Assembly: GCA_039933215.1 (NCBI GenBank)
Contig: JBDTOO010000014.1
Span: 7,603-71,602, forward strand
DNA length: 64,000 bases
Direction of reading: 5' to 3'
Origin: JALYUA01 sp039933215
Lineage (GTDB): Bacteria; Acidobacteriota; Thermoanaerobaculia; UBA5066; Gp7-AA6
Shown: piece after piece, positions 1 through 8,532 of the stretch
Layout of the letters: the number at the start of each line of letters is the position of its first letter
Numbering within the stretch: position 1 is the stretch's first letter
Made by a program: the position numbers and the translations under genes
Notes under the pieces: model-generated
Told to the model about the DNA's origin: nothing
What the model saw: the letters and a program-made list of their open reading frames with translations, nothing else
Databases searched by the model: none

Positions 1-262
1 GGCGTCGCCGTGGGTCCCGCGCCGGAGATCACGACCCCTTCGGGATTGTTCAGGAGTGTGGCGGCGCCGGAGATCGTCCGCAAGGGCGCGATGTCGCCGT
101 TGCCCGTCCGCGAGTAGACCCGGACGCTGTTGTTGCCGCCGTTGACCATCACGAGCTCGTTGTTGAAGGGATCGACCGCGACGCCGTTCGGGTTGAACGT
201 CATTCCGGTGGATGCCCCGAGAATGGCCCGCAGCGGCGCGACGTCCCCAGTCGCCGTTCGGG
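1..262 (-). pseudogene. Truncated duplicate of the beta-propeller surface gene
   Basis: These 262 bases match 2038-2299 base for base wherever I compared them. There they encode roughly residues 247-334 of the intact propeller protein (last propeller repeats and start of the T/P-rich linker). Read on the minus strand, the fragment stays open to the left window edge, so the C-terminal part may continue outside. The upstream (N-terminal) part is missing: homology stops exactly where the inverted-repeat element starts. No start codon or signal peptide remains, so I treat it as a 5'-truncated copy. Near-perfect identity implies a recent duplication, gene conversion, or an assembly error. Confidence 0.75.
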
Positions 263-575
263 GGCCATGGGGTCAGGCCTGCAAGATTGCAAGTAGGTCC
301 GAGGCATTCGGACTGCGAGTTGCCCGATCGTCTCGCGACCATCTCCTTTCACCCGTAGAACGCGGATCGACGAATCTTCAACTGCGAGTCATGAGCGGAC
401 CAGGGCTCGGCTGGGGTCAGGCCTGCAAACCTCCAAAGTTGTCTCGGGCATTCGATCCTTGCGACGGATCGGCGAATCTCCGAAAAAGCTGACTAGGATC
501 GAGCGGCGCATTTGCAATTCTGCAGACTTGCAGGCGGCCTGACCCCATGACCTCACGGCCTGACCCCACGGCCCC
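261..575. mobile_element. MITE-like element with CTGACCCC inverted ends
   Basis: The ends form a 19-nt inverted repeat: 261-279 reads ggggccatggggtcaggcc and the complement of 557-575 matches it at 18 of 19 positions. A second inner pair of the same motif lies at 412-428 (forward) and 529-548 (reverse). There is no transposase-sized reading frame inside, so it looks non-autonomous. GGGGTCAGGCC(TGCAA) ends are often seen near REP-associated or IS200-like Y1 transposases; that link is inferred. The element abuts the truncated propeller copy and may have mediated the truncation. Confidence 0.6.
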
Positions 576-608
576 TGACGGCTCGAGAGCCGGTAGCCCG
601 GCGCCGCT

Positions 609-1103
609 TCATTTCTGCGCGGTCGGCGTCTGCTGGTAGAGGGCGTTCCACCATCGCCCGGCGCGGCGGACATAGAGCGAGCTCGCCCAGACGGGGCTCG
701 GGACGGGTTGGCCGCCGCAGGTCGTGTCCTGCGCGGCGTGATACGTCAGAAGCGCCGTATTCGCGTCGAGAGCCGTCAAGTGGAAGCGGTCGATGCTGTA
801 ACCGCGAACGACACAGACCGGGCTCGCGACGCCCGAGACGACCGTCGCCTTGTCTGTCGGCCCCCCGAATCCGACCTCGACGTGGTCGTCGGAAAGGAAG
901 TCCTGGAAGAATTTCCCGTCGCGGCCCTTCCACGCCTCCCACGACTGCTTCTCGAGACGGGTCAGCGTCTCTTCCAGCGAGGTGGAGGCGGCCGCGGGCG
1001 GCGGCCGCTCCGGCACGGCCGAAACCGGTTCTCCGCGCGCGAGCGACGCGGTCGCGAAGGCCCCGAAAGCGATGCCAGCGATTCGTCCCGCTATCCGTCT
1101 CAT
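609..1103 (-). CDS. Secreted NTF2-like (SnoaL/DUF4440-type) protein
   Basis: A 164-residue protein with a probable signal peptide (residues 1-24: basic MRRIAGR start, hydrophobic IAGIAFGAFATASLARG) and a Pro/Ala-rich stretch to about residue 40. One cone-shaped NTF2-like domain follows (about 45-160). It opens with the usual amphipathic helix (LTRLEKQSWEAWKGRDGKFF) and ends with the strand pattern GRWWNALYQQTP. NTF2-like domains of this kind bind small ligands or act as uncharacterised enzymes, so no reaction can be assigned. It is a single gene between the MITE-like element and the propeller gene. Its start has only a weak ribosome site. Three further NTF2-like genes occur in the window. Confidence 0.75.
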   Translation of the reverse strand: MRRIAGRIAGIAFGAFATASLARGEPVSAVPERPPPAAASTSLEETLTRLEKQSWEAWKGRDGKFFQDFLSDDHVEVGFGGPTDKATVVSGVASPVCVVRGYSIDRFHLTALDANTALLTYHAAQDTTCGGQPVPSPVWASSLYVRRAGRWWNALYQQTPTAQK

Positions 1104-1316
1104 TTCGTCGGTCTCATCGGTTTCTCCGTCTTCCGCGCGGACACCCTTTCGGCGGCGCGCCCCCGGAGCTTACCGATCCTGTCGCCGGCGCCATGGCCTC
1201 CGGGACGAAGTCCTTCGCGGAAGGACGAACGCCCGGGTTCCGAGGACGGGTGGCCGGCGGCCGGCGGGTGCGCTCACCCGCCGCCGGTATTCCCCCGACT
1301 CCGCCGTGCCGCCCGG

Positions 1317-3038
1317 CTACATGCGCCGGGCCAGAAGCGCGAGGGCGCTGGCTCCGAGCGCGAGCCCGAGGAGCACCAGCATCGGGAACGAAAGCGTCGG
1401 GACCTGGACGGGTGCCCCGGCGGCGCCGACCGTCGTCGTCGCCGTGCTCGAGCTGTTGGCCGGGCTCGGGTCCGCCTGCGTCGCGGAAGCGACGACCGTA
1501 TTCGAGAGGGGTCCGTTCGCCTGCGGCGACACCTGGATCGTCGCCGTCGCGCTCGCCGCGTTGGCGAGCGTTCCGATCGCGCACGTCACGACGCCCGCCG
1601 CCTGGGAACACGTCCCCTGCGTGGCGGAGGCCGACTGAAACATCACGCTCGCGGGCAAAGTGTCGGTCAACGTGACGTTCGTGGCCGTCGCCGGACCGTG
1701 GTTCGTCACGACGATCGTGTAGACGAGGACGCCGCCGACCGACACCGGGTTCGGCGCGCCGGTCTTCGTGACCGAGAGGTCCGCCGTGGTCGGAGTCGTC
1801 GTCGCGCCCGGGGTCGCCGTCGCGGTGACCGTGGCGGTCGGCGTGAGAGTCGGACCGGGCGTGCCCGGCGTCTGGGTGAACGTGGCGGTCAGCGTGGGCG
1901 TCGGAGTCGCGGTGAGCGTCGCCGTCGCGGTAGGAGTACCCGTGGCCGTGGGCAATGCAGTCGGCCCGGCGAGCGTCGGCGTCAACGTCGGGGTGGCGGT
2001 GATCGTCGGAGTGGGCGTCGCGGTCGCAGTCTGGGTCGGCGTCGCCGTGGGTCCCGCGCCGGAGATCACGACCCCTTCGGGATTGTTCAGGAGTGTGGCG
2101 GCGCCGGAGATCGTCCGCAAGGGCGCGATGTCGCCGTTGCCCGTCCGCGAGTAGACCCGGACGCTGTTGTTGCCGCCGTTGACCATCACGAGCTCGTTGT
2201 TGAAGGGATCGACCGCGACGCCGTTCGGGTTGAACGTCATTCCGGTGGATGCCCCGAGAATGGCCCGCAGCGGCGCGACGTCCCCAGTCGCCGTTCGGGC
2301 GAAGGAGAGGAGGGCGGGAAGGAACGACGGGCCCGACGCCGGGTTCGTGACCGCCAGCTCGTTGTTGACGCTGTCCAACCCGATTCCGATCGGTCCGTTG
2401 TTGAAGGTCGTATTCGAGCCGGTGATGTTGCGGATCGGAGCCGCATTCCCGCTGGCCGTCCGCGAATAGACCGTGAGCCGGGCGCCGTTGTTCGCCACGA
2501 AGATCTCGTTGTTTGCGACGTCGATGACCAGGTCCGTGGGGTTGCTCAGCAGAGTGGCAACGCCCGCGATCATCCGAAGCGGCGCGGTGTTGCCGCTCGC
2601 CGTCCGGGAGTAGACCCACACGGTGTTGACGATCCGGCCGGTGACGGCCATCTCGTTGTTCACAAGGTCGACGGAGATGCCGCCGGGATCGGACAGCAGA
2701 GTGGCCGCGCCCGTCAGGGTCCGCAGCGGCGCGGCGTTGCCGCTCGCCGTCCGCGTGTACACGGTCACGGACTCCGGCGGCGTGTGGTTGACCACATAGA
2801 GCTCGTTGTTGACGGTGTCCACGAAGAGGCCGCGCGGGTTACCGAGTCCGGTGGCCGCTCCCACGAGCGTCCGCGTCGGCGCGAGATTTCCGCTTCCGGT
2901 CCGTGCGTAGACCGTCACGGAGTTGCCGGCGCCGTTTGTGACCCAGATCTCTTCCTGAGCGAGCCCCGGCCGGGATGCGAGAGCGAGGAAGAGGAAAGAG
3001 AAGACGACCCACACCGCGCGGAACGGGCGAATGGACAC
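1317..3038 (-). CDS. Surface beta-propeller/DUF11 protein with PTL-type C-terminal anchor
   Basis: Length 573 residues from a GTG start at 3038 preceded by GGAGG. An upstream in-frame start at 3449 is rejected because it would overlap the divergent sigma gene. Order: signal peptide (1-27, ending GLAQEE); six or seven NHL/lactonase-like propeller blades with the recurring pattern VDxVNNEL and SRTASGNxAPLR (about 28-330); T/P-rich linker (about 332-420); DUF11 domain starting ADLSVTKTGAPNPVSVGG (about 420-535); C-terminal sorting-type segment PTLS, a hydrophobic helix and terminal ARRM. Propeller plus DUF11 plus anchor suggests an exported, membrane-anchored or surface protein. Its ligand is unknown. 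It is divergent from the ECF sigma/kinase pair, 285 bp away. Confidence 0.85.
   Translation of the reverse strand: MSIRPFRAVWVVFSFLFLALASRPGLAQEEIWVTNGAGNSVTVYARTGSGNLAPTRTLVGAATGLGNPRGLFVDTVNNELYVVNHTPPESVTVYTRTASGNAAPLRTLTGAATLLSDPGGISVDLVNNEMAVTGRIVNTVWVYSRTASGNTAPLRMIAGVATLLSNPTDLVIDVANNEIFVANNGARLTVYSRTASGNAAPIRNITGSNTTFNNGPIGIGLDSVNNELAVTNPASGPSFLPALLSFARTATGDVAPLRAILGASTGMTFNPNGVAVDPFNNELVMVNGGNNSVRVYSRTGNGDIAPLRTISGAATLLNNPEGVVISGAGPTATPTQTATATPTPTITATPTLTPTLAGPTALPTATGTPTATATLTATPTPTLTATFTQTPGTPGPTLTPTATVTATATPGATTTPTTADLSVTKTGAPNPVSVGGVLVYTIVVTNHGPATATNVTLTDTLPASVMFQSASATQGTCSQAAGVVTCAIGTLANAASATATIQVSPQANGPLSNTVVASATQADPSPANSSSTATTTVGAAGAPVQVPTLSFPMLVLLGLALGASALALLARRM
1783..2055. 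repeat. Low-complexity DNA encoding the T/P-rich stalk
   Basis: A degenerate hexanucleotide-like stretch (gtcggcgtc/gtcgccgtc variants on the plus strand) that encodes alternating Thr-Pro and Thr-Ala units of the propeller protein's stalk on the minus strand. Repeats like this are prone to slippage, so stalk length may vary between strains. Similar but shorter T/P stalks occur in the proteins at 30860 and 37052. Confidence 0.7.
2038..2299. repeat. 262-bp direct repeat, second copy
   Basis: Base-for-base copy of window positions 1-262, lying inside the intact propeller gene. The two copies are in the same orientation, 2037 bp apart. Identity ends at 262/2299, where the other copy passes into the MITE-like element. 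Confidence 0.85.
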
Positions 3039-3323
3039 AGGACCTCCATCCAATTGAGAGAGCTGGGTTGACGGGGGGCTGATCGCGGCGGAACGTATGA
3101 CCGGGGCTCCCGTACTCTCGTCGGTGACGCGTCCGGCGGTCCGCCGGGGCGCACCGACTCCCCGCGATACGACACATGTCATGGCGATCCTCCTGGCACG
3201 GGTCTTGTGACCGTTCTCTAGGGAGATATGCGCAAAGCAGCCGGGAAACGGCTCACTCCGTCCCTCCGGACGGGTGAGGACTCGTATACTGGCGGGGAAA
3301 AAACCCGGGAAATCGACGCTCCC

Positions 3324-3899
3324 ATGACGCCAGGACCCAGCGAAAAGACCGTTACGGCGCTCCTGCGCGACTGGAGCGGGGGCGATCGGGACGCCGTCGA
3401 ACGCCTCCTTCCCCTCGTCTATGGCGAGCTTCGCCGGCACGCGGCCCACCTCTTCCGGCGGGAGAGGTCAGACCACACGCTCCAGCCGACTGCCGTCGTG
3501 CACGAGGCGTGGCTGAGGATGCCGCCCTCGGGGCCCTGGTCGAACCGGTCCCAATTCTTCGCCGTGGCCGGCCGTCTCATGCGCGAGGTGCTGATCGACC
3601 ATGCGCGCCGGCGCGCCGCCGCCAAACGCGGGGGTGGCGCGACCCGCCTGGCGTTCGACGGCGAGGTCGAAACGCCGGCCGGAGAAAAGGGCGTCGACCT
3701 TCTCGCCCTGGACGAAGCGCTGGAGAGGCTGGACGCCGTCGACCAGCGCCAGGCGCGCGTCGTCGAGCTGCGCTACTTCGCCGGCCTCTCGATCGAGGAG
3801 ACCGCGGAAGCGCTGGCGATCTCCCCCGCCACGGTCAAGCGCGAGTGGCAGATGGCCCGCGCGTGGCTTCGCGAGGCGCTCGGGCGGCAGCCCGCCTGA
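3324..3899 (+). CDS. ECF-type RNA polymerase sigma factor (kinase-linked family)
   Basis: A 191-residue sigma factor starting at ATG 3324. An open frame runs further upstream but has no sigma homology. Region 2 is at about residues 10-90: ELRRHAAHLFRRE, LQPTAVVHEAWLRM and LMREVLIDHARRR. Region 4 is at about 125-188, with the helix-turn-helix LSIEETAEALAISPATVKREW. The QPTAVVHEAWLR signature is typical of Acidobacteria/Planctomycetes ECF factors encoded beside Ser/Thr kinases. The stop TGA shares one base with the downstream kinase ATG (TGATG), implying translational coupling. No anti-sigma gene is adjacent, so control by the kinase is a plausible inference. A TATACT sequence at 3285-3290 is a possible -10 element, without a clear -35. 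Confidence 0.9.
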   Translation: MTPGPSEKTVTALLRDWSGGDRDAVERLLPLVYGELRRHAAHLFRRERSDHTLQPTAVVHEAWLRMPPSGPWSNRSQFFAVAGRLMREVLIDHARRRAAAKRGGGATRLAFDGEVETPAGEKGVDLLALDEALERLDAVDQRQARVVELRYFAGLSIEETAEALAISPATVKREWQMARAWLREALGRQPA

Positions 3900-6457
3900 T
3901 GTCCACGGAATACGCCAGGGTCAAGGAGATCTTTTTCGCCGCCCTCGACCGGCCGGCGGCCGAGCGCGGGGGGTTTCTCGAAGCGGCCTGCGCGGGCGAC
4001 GAGGCGCTGCTCGCCCGCCTTCTCGGTCTGCTCGAAGCCGCCCGCGAAGGGGACGGCTTCCTCGAGGAGCCTCCGGAATACCCCGCCGAGCCCGAGACCG
4101 GTCTCGCCGCGGGCGCCCGGCTCGGCCCGTGGGAGATCGTCCGGGAGATTGGCCGCGGCGGGATGGGAGCCGTGTACGAGGCGCAGAGGGCCGAAGGCGA
4201 CTTCGTGCGCCGGACGGCGCTCAAGGTGGTGCGCCCGGAGATAGCGACCGCGTTCTTCCTCGCCCGTTTCCGCAAGGAACGCCGCATTCTCGCCGGTCTC
4301 GACCATCCGCACATCGCCCGCCTGCTCGACGCCGGCGCGACGCCGGACGGCCTCCCTTACGTCGTCATCGAGTACGTCGAGGGAGAGCCGCTGCTCGAGC
4401 ACTGCGCCTCGCGCGGTCTCGGCGTCTCCGAGCGGCTGCGGCTCTTCCGTCAGGTCTGCGCCGCCGTCGAGCACGCCCATCGCCATCTCGTCGTGCACCG
4501 GGACATCAAGCCGTCGAACATTCTCGTGACGTCCGAAGGCGTTCCGAAGCTCCTCGACTTCGGGATCGCGACGCTCGTCGAGCCGGAAGCGGCTTCCGGA
4601 CCCCTGGCGACCGACACGCGCCGCCTCCTCACTCCCGAGTACGCCAGCCCCGAACAGCTCGGTGGCGGACGGATCACGACCGCCACGGACGTTTACTCGC
4701 TCGGCGTGGTCCTCTACGAGCTCCTCACGGGCCGCCGGCCGTTCCGTTTTCCGACGTCGGACTCGCGCGACGTCGCCCGGTCCGTGGCCGAGCGGGAGCC
4801 CGTGCGGCCATCCGTCGCCGCCACGAAAGCGGACGGAGACGCATCGGCGGGTCCCGACCGGGTGGCCTCGAAGAAGACGGCCCGTCTGCTCCGGGGAGAC
4901 CTCGACACCATCGTGATGACGGCGATGCGCCGGGAGCCCGAACGCCGGTACGCGTCCGTCCGGCAGCTCAGCGAGGACGTCCTCCGGCACCTGGAGGGCC
5001 GGCCGATCTCCGCCCGCAAGGACACCCTCCTCTACCGTTCGGGAAAGTTCGTGCGCCGGAACCGGGCGGGGGTCGCGGCGGCGCTGTTCGCGACAGCGGC
5101 CCTCGCCGCGGGATTCGTCATGACGGTCCGCCAGAAAAGGGAGGCCGAGCACGAACGGGCGCGCGCCGAGCGGCGGTTCAACGACGTGCGCAGGCTCGCC
5201 GGCTCCTTTCTCTTCGAGTTCCACGACGCGATCGAGAACCTGCCGGGCTCGACACCGGCGCGCGCCCTCATCGTCCAGCGCGCCCTGCAGTATCTGGACG
5301 GCCTCGCGGCGGAGAGCGCGAGCGACTCCGGGTTGCGGCGAGAGCTCGCCGCGGCGTACCAGAAAGTCGGCATCGTGCAGGGCGGCCGGTCCGAGGCGAA
5401 CCTCGGCGACACGCGCGGCGCGCTCCGGAGCTTCCAGAAAGCGCTCGCTCTCCGCCGGGACCTGGCGGCCGCCCTGCCGCGCGACGGAGACGTCGCTCGC
5501 GAGCTCGCCGTCACGCTCGACTCCGTTGGCGACACCCTTTCTCAGACGGGCAACCCGGCGAAGGCCCTCGACGCGTACCGCGAGTCGCTCCGCGTGCGGG
5601 AAGGCCTCGCCGCCGCGGACCCGAAGGGCGTCAAGGCGCGCCGCGCGCTCGCCATCAGCTACCACCGGATGGCTTCGGCCCTGGCCGACGACGGAGACGA
5701 CCGGCGGGCCGTCCCCGTCTGGCAGAAGGAGATGGACATCTTCGAAACGCTGCTGAAGGAGAACCCGACCGACGCCCGCTCGCAGCGCAACGTGGCGCTG
5801 AGCTGCAAGTACATGGGAGGGTCGCTCCACCGCCTCGGGGAGTCCGCGCGAGCCCAGGAGTTCCTTCGCCGCGCCGTGGCTCTCGATCTCGCTCGGTCCA
5901 CCGCGAACCCGACGAGCGCCGAAGCGGCCATCGACCTGTCCTACAGCTACGCCGAGTTCGCCCTGGGACTCCTGCAGGTCGGGGATGGCGAGGGTGCGCT
6001 CGAGACGTATCGGAAAGCGCTCGCCATACGGGAATCGCTCGCCGCGGCGGATCCGACGAACGCCGACTCCGGGGGAGCGCTCGCGCGCGGGTACATCGGC
6101 CTCGGTGAGATCCTCGAGAAGAGACCCGACGCCGGCGCCGCGCTCCAGAGCTACCGCCGGGCGCTCGCGATCGACGAGACACGCTCGAAGAGAGACCCGT
6201 CGAACGAGGCGGCCCGGGAGGCCGTGGCGATAGACCTCGCTCACGAGGCGAGCGCCGAGGCCTCGCTCGCCGCCGCGGGCGGACCGTCGGCCACGGCGCG
6301 AGCCGCCCGGTGGAAGGAAGCCCGTGCCACCTACCGGCGGAGTCTCGACGTGTGGCTCGACCTCCGGGGCCGGGGCGTGCTGAAAGGCGCGTACGCGAAG
6401 GAGCCCGAACGCGTCGCGGAGCAGATCGCGCTCTGCGACGCGGCGCTCCGTCCCTAG
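3899..6457 (+). CDS. PknB-type Ser/Thr kinase with transmembrane helix and TPR repeats
   Basis: Length 852 residues. An N-terminal region of about 75 residues is typical of this family (VKEIFFAALDRPAAERGGFL). The kinase domain spans about 77-350: glycine loop GRGGMGAVYEA, lysine in TALKVV, catalytic HRDIKPSN, metal-binding DFG in LLDFGIA, and YASPEQL. All catalytic residues are present. One transmembrane helix lies at about 390-410 (AGVAAALFATAALAAGFVM). The rest, outside the membrane, is a long run of TPR-like helices (about 450-850). Such kinases are thought to sense or scaffold through the TPR part. Coupling to the sigma gene suggests they form one signalling unit. Its stop overlaps the stop of the convergent NTF2-like gene by four bases. 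Confidence 0.92.
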   Translation: MSTEYARVKEIFFAALDRPAAERGGFLEAACAGDEALLARLLGLLEAAREGDGFLEEPPEYPAEPETGLAAGARLGPWEIVREIGRGGMGAVYEAQRAEGDFVRRTALKVVRPEIATAFFLARFRKERRILAGLDHPHIARLLDAGATPDGLPYVVIEYVEGEPLLEHCASRGLGVSERLRLFRQVCAAVEHAHRHLVVHRDIKPSNILVTSEGVPKLLDFGIATLVEPEAASGPLATDTRRLLTPEYASPEQLGGGRITTATDVYSLGVVLYELLTGRRPFRFPTSDSRDVARSVAEREPVRPSVAATKADGDASAGPDRVASKKTARLLRGDLDTIVMTAMRREPERRYASVRQLSEDVLRHLEGRPISARKDTLLYRSGKFVRRNRAGVAAALFATAALAAGFVMTVRQKREAEHERARAERRFNDVRRLAGSFLFEFHDAIENLPGSTPARALIVQRALQYLDGLAAESASDSGLRRELAAAYQKVGIVQGGRSEANLGDTRGALRSFQKALALRRDLAAALPRDGDVARELAVTLDSVGDTLSQTGNPAKALDAYRESLRVREGLAAADPKGVKARRALAISYHRMASALADDGDDRRAVPVWQKEMDIFETLLKENPTDARSQRNVALSCKYMGGSLHRLGESARAQEFLRRAVALDLARSTANPTSAEAAIDLSYSYAEFALGLLQVGDGEGALETYRKALAIRESLAAADPTNADSGGALARGYIGLGEILEKRPDAGAALQSYRRALAIDETRSKRDPSNEAAREAVAIDLAHEASAEASLAAAGGPSATARAARWKEARATYRRSLDVWLDLRGRGVLKGAYAKEPERVAEQIALCDAALRP

Positions 6458-6933
6458 CGGCGTCCGACCTTCTCGAACCCCTCCAGATCCGGGAACGGGT
6501 TGCCGGGTCGCTCGTTGTCCCAGGCGATGCTCAGGATCCACCATCGCACGTCGTCCGAAAAAAGCTGGACGCTGTTGATCCCGCGCAGGAAAGGCTCCGC
6601 GCCGGGAGCCCGCATCCCTTCGTAGGCGGAGAGCACGTGTGCGGTGCCGCCGAACACGAATGTGCGGCGGGCGATCTCGACCTCGTAGAAATCGTTCGAC
6701 TCGAAATACGGCGACCGGGACGCCACGTATCCCTCCACGTCGAAGACGTCCCCCATCGTGCCGCCGGCGGGGCCGGGCCTCGCGGGGAGAAGCCGGCCCT
6801 CCGGCAGGAACAGCTTGCGCTCGCGGTCCCAGTTCCGCGCGCCGGCGGGCCCCGAGACGACGCCGTAGATCGCGCGCATCACGCCGTCGATCGACGCGAC
6901 GTCCGGATCGGGCGACGGAAGCCGGTCGTTCAT
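6454..6933 (-). CDS. NTF2-like (SnoaL/DUF4440-type) protein
   Basis: Length 159 residues from ATG 6933; a GTG four codons upstream at 6945 is an alternative. No signal peptide, so probably cytoplasmic. The NTF2-like fold is suggested by the N-terminal helix (VASIDGVMRAIYGVVSG), the ARNWDRERKLFLPEGRLL segment and the closing strands (VRWWILSIAWDNE). The arrangement resembles proteins annotated as nuclear transport factor 2 family. No catalytic function can be assigned. It ends convergently against the kinase gene, the two stop codons overlapping at 6454-6457, so no separate terminator exists between them. Confidence 0.7.
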   Translation of the reverse strand: MNDRLPSPDPDVASIDGVMRAIYGVVSGPAGARNWDRERKLFLPEGRLLPARPGPAGGTMGDVFDVEGYVASRSPYFESNDFYEVEIARRTFVFGGTAHVLSAYEGMRAPGAEPFLRGINSVQLFSDDVRWWILSIAWDNERPGNPFPDLEGFEKVGRR

Positions 6934-7031
6934 CGTGCGAAGCACCGCTCGCGGCGGTGAAGAACTCTCATGAAAGAGAGCCTATCGAAACGACGGCGCG
7001 GCGTCCGGGCGATTTCCGAAGAGCCGTCGCG

Positions 7032-7832
7032 TCAGGGACGTCTCAGAGCGAGAAGCGCGGCCGCCGAAAGGCCGGCGGCGAGAATCGCGAGGGCGAAGGG
7101 CGAGAGAGTCGGCAGACCCCCGGGGCCCGGCCCGATCGCGCAGGTCGAGACCGTGTTCGTGTCCATCGTGACCGTCGCCGTGCGCGCGAGCATGCGGCCG
7201 TTGATGTGCGCGCCGGTGTTCGCCGTGATGCTCGCGACCGCGAGGATGCTTCCCGCGAAATTTGTCGTCGTTCCAATGGTCGCGGAGCTCCCGACGATCC
7301 AGGACACGTTGCACGCCGAAGCGCCGTTCGTGAGCGTCACGGACGAAGCGCTCGCCGTCGTCAGCGAGGTGCCGATCTGAAAGATGTAGATCCCGCTCCC
7401 GTTCAGCACGAGGTCGCCCGTCAGCTGAGCCGTGCTCGCGAAGCAGTAGACGCCGGGAACCAGCGTGAGGATCGTTCCCCCCGAGCCCAGGACCTGGCCT
7501 GTCAGGTTGTTCCCGCCGGGACAGGGACGTCCCGAGGCGTCGGTTATCGCGGCGCCGAGATCGAGCTGCGCCTGAGCGGCGACCGCGTCGGCGAGATGGA
7601 TGGCGCCGACCACGACTCCGGGAGGAAACCCCGTCACCGACGCGGCGGGCGAGACGCCCAGATCGCCGGTCACGACCGTGGGCCCGGTGTTGGTGACGTT
7701 CGGCGTCGCGCCGAGAACAGCGAAGCTCGCCGCGGTGCCGAGCGGCACCGCGCTCTGCCCCGACAGAGAGAGCGCGGCACCGAAGAGAAGGGATCCCACG
7801 AAGGCCGGACGGCCGCTCGGTGTGTTCCGCAT
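7032..7832 (-). CDS. DUF3494 ice-binding-type adhesin with PTL C-terminal anchor
   Basis: Length 266 residues: signal peptide (1-26), then one DUF3494 (ice-binding-protein-like) beta-solenoid domain (about 28-230). It shows the family hallmarks: SFAVLGATPNVTNTGPTVV, GDLGVSP near the start, the LPGVYCF-like segment LVPGVYCF, and the C-terminal NGRMLARTATVTMD. The C-terminus is LPTLS, a hydrophobic helix and a terminal RRP, the same kind of anchor as in the propeller proteins. Family members are secreted; some bind ice, but most environmental members are thought to be adhesive or structural. Function here is not established. Single gene, about 100 bp from the NTF2-like gene. Confidence 0.85.
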   Translation of the reverse strand: MRNTPSGRPAFVGSLLFGAALSLSGQSAVPLGTAASFAVLGATPNVTNTGPTVVTGDLGVSPAASVTGFPPGVVVGAIHLADAVAAQAQLDLGAAITDASGRPCPGGNNLTGQVLGSGGTILTLVPGVYCFASTAQLTGDLVLNGSGIYIFQIGTSLTTASASSVTLTNGASACNVSWIVGSSATIGTTTNFAGSILAVASITANTGAHINGRMLARTATVTMDTNTVSTCAIGPGPGGLPTLSPFALAILAAGLSAAALLALRRP

Positions 7833-8018
7833 AGTGCTCCGATCTCTGCGAACCTCGGAATAGAACTGGTGCGCTAGCGTACCACCTTCGCCTGCGCGGA
7901 GTCGGGATCGGCGACGATCTCGGACGAATTCTGCCGCGAGGAACCCCTATCGGAACGCTCTTCGCATGACTCTGTCGTGCGGCGGATGACGCCGCGGTGG
8001 ATTTGAGAGGAGGATTGG

Positions 8019-8408
8019 ATGCTGGGAGACAAGAAGGCCCAGTCGACCGTCGCGGTGCGGGATCTGGGCGCCGCGAAGAAGTTCTACGAGGGCAAGCTGG
8101 GGCTGAAGCCGGCCAGGACTGGCGGCGACGGCGGGCAGGACGACGTCGCTCTCTACGAGGCGGGCGGCTCGACGCTCGTCGTCTACGTGTCGAAGTACGC
8201 GGGGACGAATCGGGCGACGGGGGTGACCTGGTCGGTCGGGTCGGAGGTCGACGCGATCGCGAAGGCGCTCAAGGAAAATGGCGTTTCCTTCGAACGGTAC
8301 GACATGCCGGGGATGACGCACGAGGGCGACGTGCACGTGCAAGGCGATATGCGCGTCGCGTGGTTCCAGGATCCCGACGGCAATATCCACGCCCTGGCAA
8401 GCGAATAG
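8019..8408 (+). CDS. VOC/glyoxalase-fold protein
   Basis: Length 129 residues; ATG 8019 follows a strong ribosome site (gagaggagg). Single vicinal-oxygen-chelate module pair: VAVRDLGAAKKFYEGKLGLK opens the fold, and VAWFQDPDGNIHALASE closes it with the usual PDGN turn and metal-ligand-like Glu/His region. VOC proteins include glyoxalases, dioxygenases and resistance proteins; the substrate cannot be read from sequence. A perfect 12-bp hairpin lies eight bases after the stop. Confidence 0.85.
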   Translation: MLGDKKAQSTVAVRDLGAAKKFYEGKLGLKPARTGGDGGQDDVALYEAGGSTLVVYVSKYAGTNRATGVTWSVGSEVDAIAKALKENGVSFERYDMPGMTHEGDVHVQGDMRVAWFQDPDGNIHALASE

Positions 8409-8416
8409 TGCCATTC

Positions 8417-8444
8417 CCCTCTCCCCCGGAATCGGGGGAGAGGG
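8417..8444. repeat. CCCTCTCCCCC hairpin repeat, copy 1
   Basis: Perfect 12-bp inverted repeat with a GAAT loop (ccctctcccccg...cgggggagaggg), followed by gtcagggtgagaggg. Related hairpins occur at 35434, 54626 and 57761. It sits in the convergent gap between the VOC gene and the exonuclease gene. It could work as a bidirectional terminator, but there is no U-tract, so a dispersed repeat is the safer call. Confidence 0.7.
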
Positions 8445-8532
8445 TCAGGGTGAGAGGGTCCCTCTCCCCGACTTCCGCCGCGCCGCGGTCATTCCGGGGT
8501 CTCCGCCGATCCCTCCTGTCGGCGAATCTCCT

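Noticed and set aside
261..575. Insertion sequence with its own transposase
   Set aside because: Only 315 bases and no transposase-like frame on either strand; called a non-autonomous element instead.
708..3071. Long plus-strand open frame antisense to the NTF2-like and propeller genes
   Set aside because: It is Arg-rich and has no domain; the minus strand shows signal peptides, propeller blades and DUF11. High GC makes such antisense frames common.
3773..6544. Long minus-strand frame across the kinase gene
   Set aside because: Antisense to intact kinase motifs; composition is that of a shadow frame.
7032..7832. Ice-binding protein as evidence of a cold habitat
   Set aside because: DUF3494 is widespread in temperate bacteria; the domain alone does not show ice binding.
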